DNA from: Brachypodium distachyon
Taxonomy: Eukaryota > Streptophyta > Magnoliopsida > Poales > Poaceae
Reading direction: 5' to 3'
Assembly: GCF_000005505.3 (NCBI RefSeq)
Contig: NC_016134.3
Span: forward strand, 7,732,624 to 7,796,623
Length of the DNA: 64,000 bases
Part shown: one piece after another, positions 59,601 to 64,000 of the stretch
Layout of the letters: each line of letters starts with the position of its first letter
How positions within the stretch are numbered: the stretch's first letter is position 1
Made by a program: the position numbers and the translations under genes
Notes under the pieces: model-generated
Seen by the model: the letters and a program-made list of their open reading frames with translations, nothing else
Databases searched by the model: none
What the model was told of the DNA's origin: nothing

Positions 59601-61351
59601 TGCCAACAGAAGCCAGTGAGAAGCCGCCGCTTCCAGCATCAGACCACCAAACGACACCCCTGCCAATACCCGCATCTCGCCAGCCTCCAAAGGAACAAGC
59701 ACAGCCGGCGACCTGGTAAAAAAAAAAAAAAAAAACAAGCACAGCCAGCGAGGCCAAAACTAGCGCCTTTGTTGACGACCACAAGGGACCCTACTCTCAA
59801 GCGCATGAAGCTGGACCACCAACGCCGGACAACGCAGCAGCACATCCAGAGCACCGCACAGGCGTGCCGGCCACAGGCAGCCGGAGCCTGCTGACCCGCG
59901 GGCCGCCAAGCCCACAGCCACGCCATTGACAGCCCGCAACGAGCACCCGCGCGGCGCCAAGATCCATAGCGAGAGGGGCACGAGACCTCAAGGTAGGGGA
60001 GGAGCAGGAAGTGGCGAGAGGCCTGCTGCCGCTCACCGCCGAGATGCGCTTCCTCCGTCCGACTTCAGTCCCGACCGCGAGGTGGAGCAGCGCGAGGGAT
60101 GAGGGCGTGGGAGAGGTCCCGCCGCCGCTGCCAGACAGCCGGCAACGGCAGCGAGGGGCGGAAGGAGGGAGGCGGCGCCTACGGTTAGGGTAGTGGGTGT
60201 GGGGGTCGCACTGTGACTGTGAGTTGCCTGGGATGGCTCACGAGACAGGTCGGGTGTTTTTCCTTGATTCGTGACTCAAAATATGTCGCTAAATGACTGC
60301 AAAAGATGGACAAGATGATAAAGCAAAACATCAATTCTCGGTCTGCATGATGTTACGATTGGTAGCAACAACAGCTATTCAAATATCACTTCTTTGTTAT
60401 CAGTTACTGAATCTACTCATTTTTTTAGCATATGCTATTCATCTGACCAACAATCCCATTTACTTTTGATGCAGAAACCAATAGTGCCATCTGATCTGTA
60501 TAGATCTATTCGTGAAACACTACTTGTTGGATTAACAGGATACTCTAAGCAGGTACAACGATCAGTCCCATTTTTATTCTTTAGGACCGTTTTATCGCTT
60601 CCTGTGGTCCATCCATCAGAGTCTTATGATCCAATCGGCAATTCGAACATTTAAACTGGATGGTTCTGAACAATAGTACATCTCTGGTTATATTCACTAC
60701 TGTTAATAATTTAATATAGTACTGTATGTTCAAGATGTGCATAAACCATTCTTTTCATCTCCCATCAGTTTGCTTTGTCTGTATTGAATAATAACCATTG
60801 TGATGTGTTTTGAAGTTTCTATGGTTTCTCCCTTCTGTAGGGACAACCTGTCTATGCATTTGGTGTTGGGCTCAGTACCTTTGATAAGGCATCAGTAAGT
60901 GTTAACTGTCTTGAAAATTTATAATCTTTGGCACTAAAGTCAAGATAATGTGAGAGATTGCACTATTAGTTCCGAGTTTGATTCGTGGAGTTAAAATCAA
61001 GTACCAATAAGATAACTGAAAAGCTAAATTGAATATTATTTCTTGACATGCATGATCATAGTATATTCCTTTTTTTCCTTCTAAATTGTCACATTCATTT
61101 GCTGCAGGTTCACTACTATTTGCAGTCTCACATACAGATGAATGAATATAGAGATCGTGTTGTCCTGGTGAGTGACTTTTGTTTCATTATTCATACTATT
61201 TCATAGCAAGAATTTACGTAAACATATACTGAGTATATTTGTTTCTCTTCATTAGCCAGGTGCATCTAACATGTTCGGGAAACAGGTTAACACCTGTTTG
61301 AAAATAATGGATATGACTGGCCTGAAGCTTTCTGCCTTGAACCAAATAAAG
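56687..61351 (+). CDS. SEC14-like (CRAL-TRIO) phosphatidylinositol transfer protein, 3' incomplete
   Basis: Exons seen: 56687-56744, 56886-56914, 58324-58407, 58490-58543, 60475-60552, 60841-60894, 61108-61167 and 61256-61351, coding for 171 residues in phase; the gene continues past the window. These proteins exchange phosphatidylinositol and other lipids between membranes. The N-terminus MAAVVSEEAIKQFSALMEQL precedes the CRAL-TRIO-N part YPRGTVMRFLKAREWNVPKA. Next come LNWRLQNEIDSVL, PVYAFGVGLSTFDKAS, VHYYLQSHIQMNEYRDRVVL and MTGLKLSALNQIK, the normal SEC14 order. The missing part should include the remaining lipid-binding fold. Intron 8 is longer than 2.6 kb within the window. The start ATG begins the GC-rich first exon; an in-frame earlier ATG is absent. 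Confidence 0.9.
56915..58323 (+). other. Intron 2 of the SEC14-like gene
   Basis: A 1409-bp T-rich intron, donor CAG|GTGCCG, acceptor TTGTACAG. The frame 56964-57242 is a hydrophobic artefact of T-rich sequence. No element was recognised. Confidence 0.8.
58612..60270 (-). mobile_element. Retroposon insertion (antisense) in intron 4 of the SEC14-like gene
   Basis: A poly-T run at 58612-58621 is followed by a sequence which, in antisense, reads ATCAATGCATTGAGGCGCAA, resembling a LINE 3' end in grasses. The other end runs into GC-rich sequence at 60200. The flanks GTGTCTCAA (58603-58611) and GTGACTCAA (60271-60279) are a likely 9-bp target duplication. The GC-rich interior has many frames but none is coherent. 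It belongs to the non-autonomous, poly-A-tailed LINE-mobilised class (inference). Confidence 0.6.
59694..59751. repeat. Short poly(A) insertion with 18-bp direct repeats
   Basis: AACAAGCACAGCCGGCGA at 59694-59711 and AACAAGCACAGCCAGCGA at 59734-59751 (17 of 18 match) flank CCTGGT plus sixteen A. This looks like a 5'-truncated retroposon tail bounded by its target duplication. It sits inside the 58.6-60.3 kb retroposon. Confidence 0.7.
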
Positions 61352-61521
61352 GTGGGCTTTTTCTAGCATTGTATTTTTTTTAATCATTTTTCTATAAATT
61401 GGGGAAGGACTGGATGTGAACTGGTCATATGTGCATCTGCGATGCTTTTTTGTTTATACAAATCTGAACATATACACTTTGTCAGTCCTAGAATGCATAT
61501 ATGTCAATGTGTCGGATGTAG

Positions 61522-61682
61522 TAGGTGCTGGAGGGAAAGAGATTTAAGGATACACGGTCCTGTATAGAATTCACCATGGTATGCACTTCTATGTGGTATA
61601 TTAGGTGTTGAAGTGACATAGAATCGTGAATACACAATCATGTCTAGAATTTGCAATGGTATGACCTTTTAACAAGGCAATA
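61522..61682. repeat. Old 80-bp tandem duplication in the SEC14-like intron
   Basis: TAGGTGCTGGAGGGAAAGAG and TAGGTGTTGAAGTGACATAG start 80 bp apart (61522, 61602). They continue in parallel with GTATAGAATTCACCATGGTA and GTCTAGAATTTGCAATGGTA. Confidence 0.75.
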
Positions 61683-62181
61683 GGCCTCATGTTCTGCTAG
61701 TCAGAAACTGAAACCGGAAAATCAATAGTACCTCTTATAGTGCTGCCAAACTGCGACACTAGTGGGATGACTGGAAGTTAAAATTTTTGATTCAATCATC
61801 TCGATTGGAACTAGCAGCCTAATTGTTGTACTAAAAAAAGGTACCTGGGTCATAAATACTGATGTACTGCTCACATTAATGATTTGTGAAGAAGTCTACA
61901 TATCACTGAGTAAATAATGGCTATCAAGTCATTTAGATTAACATTTCTCGTACTTTTCTTCCCTTATGTGCTTATTGGTTTCCATCCTTTCATGAATCTT
62001 GGCGCAAGAGTTATCTATTCCCAGTGGAGGTGTCAACTGGACAGAAGTTTTTTCGGATATGATATTGCTAAATGGGGACTGGGATAGTCTTGGACTACTT
62101 AAGGATTGTTCCTGGACCATGATGGGGTTCTCGTTTCGATTAGTAGATCATTGGTGCCATGGAATGGCATGATATTTACTA

Positions 62182-62294
62182 CTCCCTCTGATCCTAAATT
62201 CTTGACTCAAATTTGTCCAAATATGGATGTATCTATTCTTAAAAAGCGTCTAGATACATGTAATATTTTGACAACAATTTAGGATTGGAGGGAG
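62182..62294. mobile_element. Stowaway MITE (113 bp)
   Basis: Ends CTCCCTCTGATCCTAAATTC and AATTTAGGATTGGAGGGAG, with TA on both sides. It is the same length and subfamily as 12272-12384. Confidence 0.9.
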
Positions 62295-63037
62295 TACCTA
62301 ATGGCAATCAGGATATTTGGATCAAGACATACACACAACCTTAAATTTTAATAAATGCATTTTTGAATTAGAACATTGATTGGTGTAGCCATATATGATT
62401 TTAGTTGTGTGAGGAATGTGTTTTATAGATCTTGAGCTCAGGAGTCAGGACTGACTTCTCTAATACTATATCGAGTTTCATGCATTGTTATACCGTATAT
62501 GCATGTCAGATATTAATCACATGAATTTATATCCCTAAGAGTCCTGAGGGCTGAGGCCTATTGAACTCTGTATCACTTGGGTTCATGAATAAAATAGGAA
62601 CGGGGGGCTCTCGGTCCTCCTGTTAATCAAAATAAAGAGTCTGAGGCCTACAGTTTTCTTGGATGATAATTACCTTGTTTTAATTAGAGCAAGGCATGCA
62701 TTTATGTTGGTTGCCAGTTAAACTGTTGCACTGATCTATTAATTCATGGTTCTGCTTTGTATCTGCCTTAGCATTCAGTGAGATGTTAGCCAAGCACCAT
62801 TAACTGCTCTGTCCAAAAATAGCCGTTTTGGTTGGCATGGAGGCAGGCCCGCGGTTACTGAGTGGCTATTAACACCGAGTCGAGGGGAGAGGAGTAGCAT
62901 CCTCTCTTATAAGTTGACCCCCTCCTTTCACCTTCATTGGCCTAGCCAAAAGAAACGCATCTTTCAGCGATTCGGTTTTGCGATATCAAGTGCCAATTCT
63001 TCGTCAGGCGTGTGGGATATAGCAGGAAGGACGCACA

Positions 63038-63220
63038 ATGGAGCCCATGGCCATCATGACGGTGACTGGCGGTGTGCTCGGCCCGATCTTCGTGTTGCTG
63101 TCACGGATCCAGCCAGTCGTCGATTTCTTCCGGCGGCTCTGCGATTGTCTTCGGCATCCTAGCCGCCGTCCCGCCCGCCCAGTCAGAGCGCCGTGGAAGC
63201 GTCCAACTGGAGAAGAGTAA
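63038..63220 (+). other. Uncertain short open frame with upstream TATA-like element
   Basis: ATG to stop, 60 codons (EPMAIMTVTGGVLGPIFVLL, then FFRRLCDCLRHPSRRP). A TATA-like CTTATAAG lies at 62906-62913, about 125 bp upstream. The N-terminal part is hydrophobic and the C-terminal part basic. It lies within the SEC14-like intron, so it may be a captured gene fragment or a chance frame. No function is proposed. Confidence 0.25.
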
Positions 63221-64000
63221 TCCAACTATTTCATTTAGAGCATGAGGTCGACGTTAACTGTGTATGGCTAATTAATCATGTCACTGCATCTTCTTTTACC
63301 GAATGTACTGGATCTTATAAGGATGGAGCTACATGCGAGTATGCGAGGCATCTTTTCTTTATTTATCAGTGCAGCTTGATACGTGAACTACATTGCCTGC
63401 TGAGTTTTATTAAAATAATAATACTACTGCCCCCAAATTATATAAGCGGGTTGTTTATGTTACACTCTGATACCCCTGCTTATGTGTGGCAATCACTGGT
63501 CCGATTAGACTTTGTGGGGTACGACAAAAAACATGGCCCCAAATTCTTTAAGCATGGTCTAAACAAATACAAGAAATTATTGCTCTCTCAACACCTTTTG
63601 GTACCTTCAGACCTTTTTCCCTGTACAATAATCCAGTGCTAATAATATCTAGCCTCGAGCCCTTTTTACCCTGCATCTTCCTCTTCTATTGCTTAACTGC
63701 TTGGTCCATGGCCTAATGGGTTTATATAGGTTCCCACTTCTCCAAACCAGGGCTTCTAATCTTGGTAGGATTCCTCTAGGATTTCCATATAATGTTTGAA
63801 TCCTAGACTCCTAGTAGATTTAGGATTAGTCACGTGTTCTACAATTTCCAGCCACCTTAACTTTTATCTGCTGGAGCCAGTGTGCTCCTCCATTTTTTCT
63901 CAAAGTCGCCTCTGTCCTTTTGGCTCACCGTTGCGAACGGTCCCGCCATATATCTTGAGCTCAGGAGCCAGGACAGACCTCTAATACAAAATTGAGTCTC
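63221..64000. other. Unassigned sequence to window end; possible LTR-like tail
   Basis: No coding exon was recognised. A TATA-like GGGTTTATATAGG lies at 63719, followed by repeated CTAGGATT/GTAGATTTAGG phrases and the direct repeat TTGAGCTCAGGAGCCAGGAC near 63955. This composition resembles grass Copia LTRs (weak inference). Confidence 0.35.

Larger units (their letters stand above)
61352..62900 (+). other. Intron 8 (5' part) of the SEC14-like gene
   Basis: No exon is recognisable after ...LNQIK. The donor is AAG|GTGGGC. Inside are a tandem duplication at 61522-61682 and a Stowaway at 62182-62294. A segment near 62431-62480 (TTGAGCTCAGGAGTCAGGAC) recurs at about 63953. Confidence 0.6.

Overview
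This window is nuclear DNA from a grass (Poaceae), most likely Pooideae or a relative. The evidence is intron-rich plant genes with GT-AG introns, GC-rich first exons, and many Stowaway-type MITEs with CTCCCTCC termini and TA target duplications. There are also Tourist/Harbinger, hAT-like and Mutator-like MITEs, a tRNA-derived SINE with a T-rich 3' end, decayed LINEs, and one long LTR unit. There is no bacterial-type operon structure. Six-frame ORFs alone mislead here, because most real coding sequence is in spliced exons. I assembled the exons by hand from splice sites, reading-frame phase and family similarity.

Layout. 0-2 kb: GC-rich retroposon-like sequence and a Stowaway. 2.0-4.65 kb (-): a two-exon GDSL esterase/lipase, complete at 360 aa. 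4.7-10.4 kb: intergenic, with a decayed LINE (-) and a Tourist-like MITE. 10.5-10.9 kb (+): a single-exon 127-aa membrane protein of unknown function. 11-14.2 kb: nested MITEs, then the GC-rich 5' region of the next gene. 14.2-20.0 kb (+): a six-exon, 980-aa SF1/UPF1-like (SMUBP2/IGHMBP2-type) helicase with a probable organelle transit peptide. 21.95-25.8 kb (+): a six-exon, 524-aa plant-specific protein of unknown biochemical function. 26-33.1 kb: intergenic, with MITEs, a LINE fragment, a minisatellite and a Mutator-like inverted-repeat element. 33.2-35.3 kb (-): a four-exon cinnamoyl-CoA-reductase-like enzyme of 357 aa. A SINE inserted at its TATA box and duplicated the box. 36.9-38.3 kb (+): a decayed LINE. 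38.5-45.6 kb (-): a three-exon CAR-type C2-domain protein of 172 aa, with a 5.6-kb intron filled with transposons, including three MITEs nested one inside another. 46-51.2 kb: MITEs, an hAT-like fold-back element and a 3.3-kb TG...CA LTR unit flanked by 5-bp target duplications. 51.7-54.4 kb (-): the seven-exon RPL17 (uL22) gene of 171 aa, with a decayed tandem array in its large intron. 56.7 kb to beyond 61.35 kb (+): a SEC14-like phosphatidylinositol-transfer protein whose 3' part lies outside the window.

The genes do not form a pathway; they are ordinary neighbours. RPL17 and the SEC14-like gene are divergent. The helicase and the unknown gene are in tandem. The CCR-like and CAR genes lie on the same strand with a LINE between them. 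I found no evidence of a new enzymatic system. The most notable material is structural: a TATA box duplicated by SINE insertion, a triple-nested MITE, a short duplicated segment in which each copy is split by a different transposon, an intronic tandem array in a ribosomal protein gene, and a tandem duplication across a stop codon.
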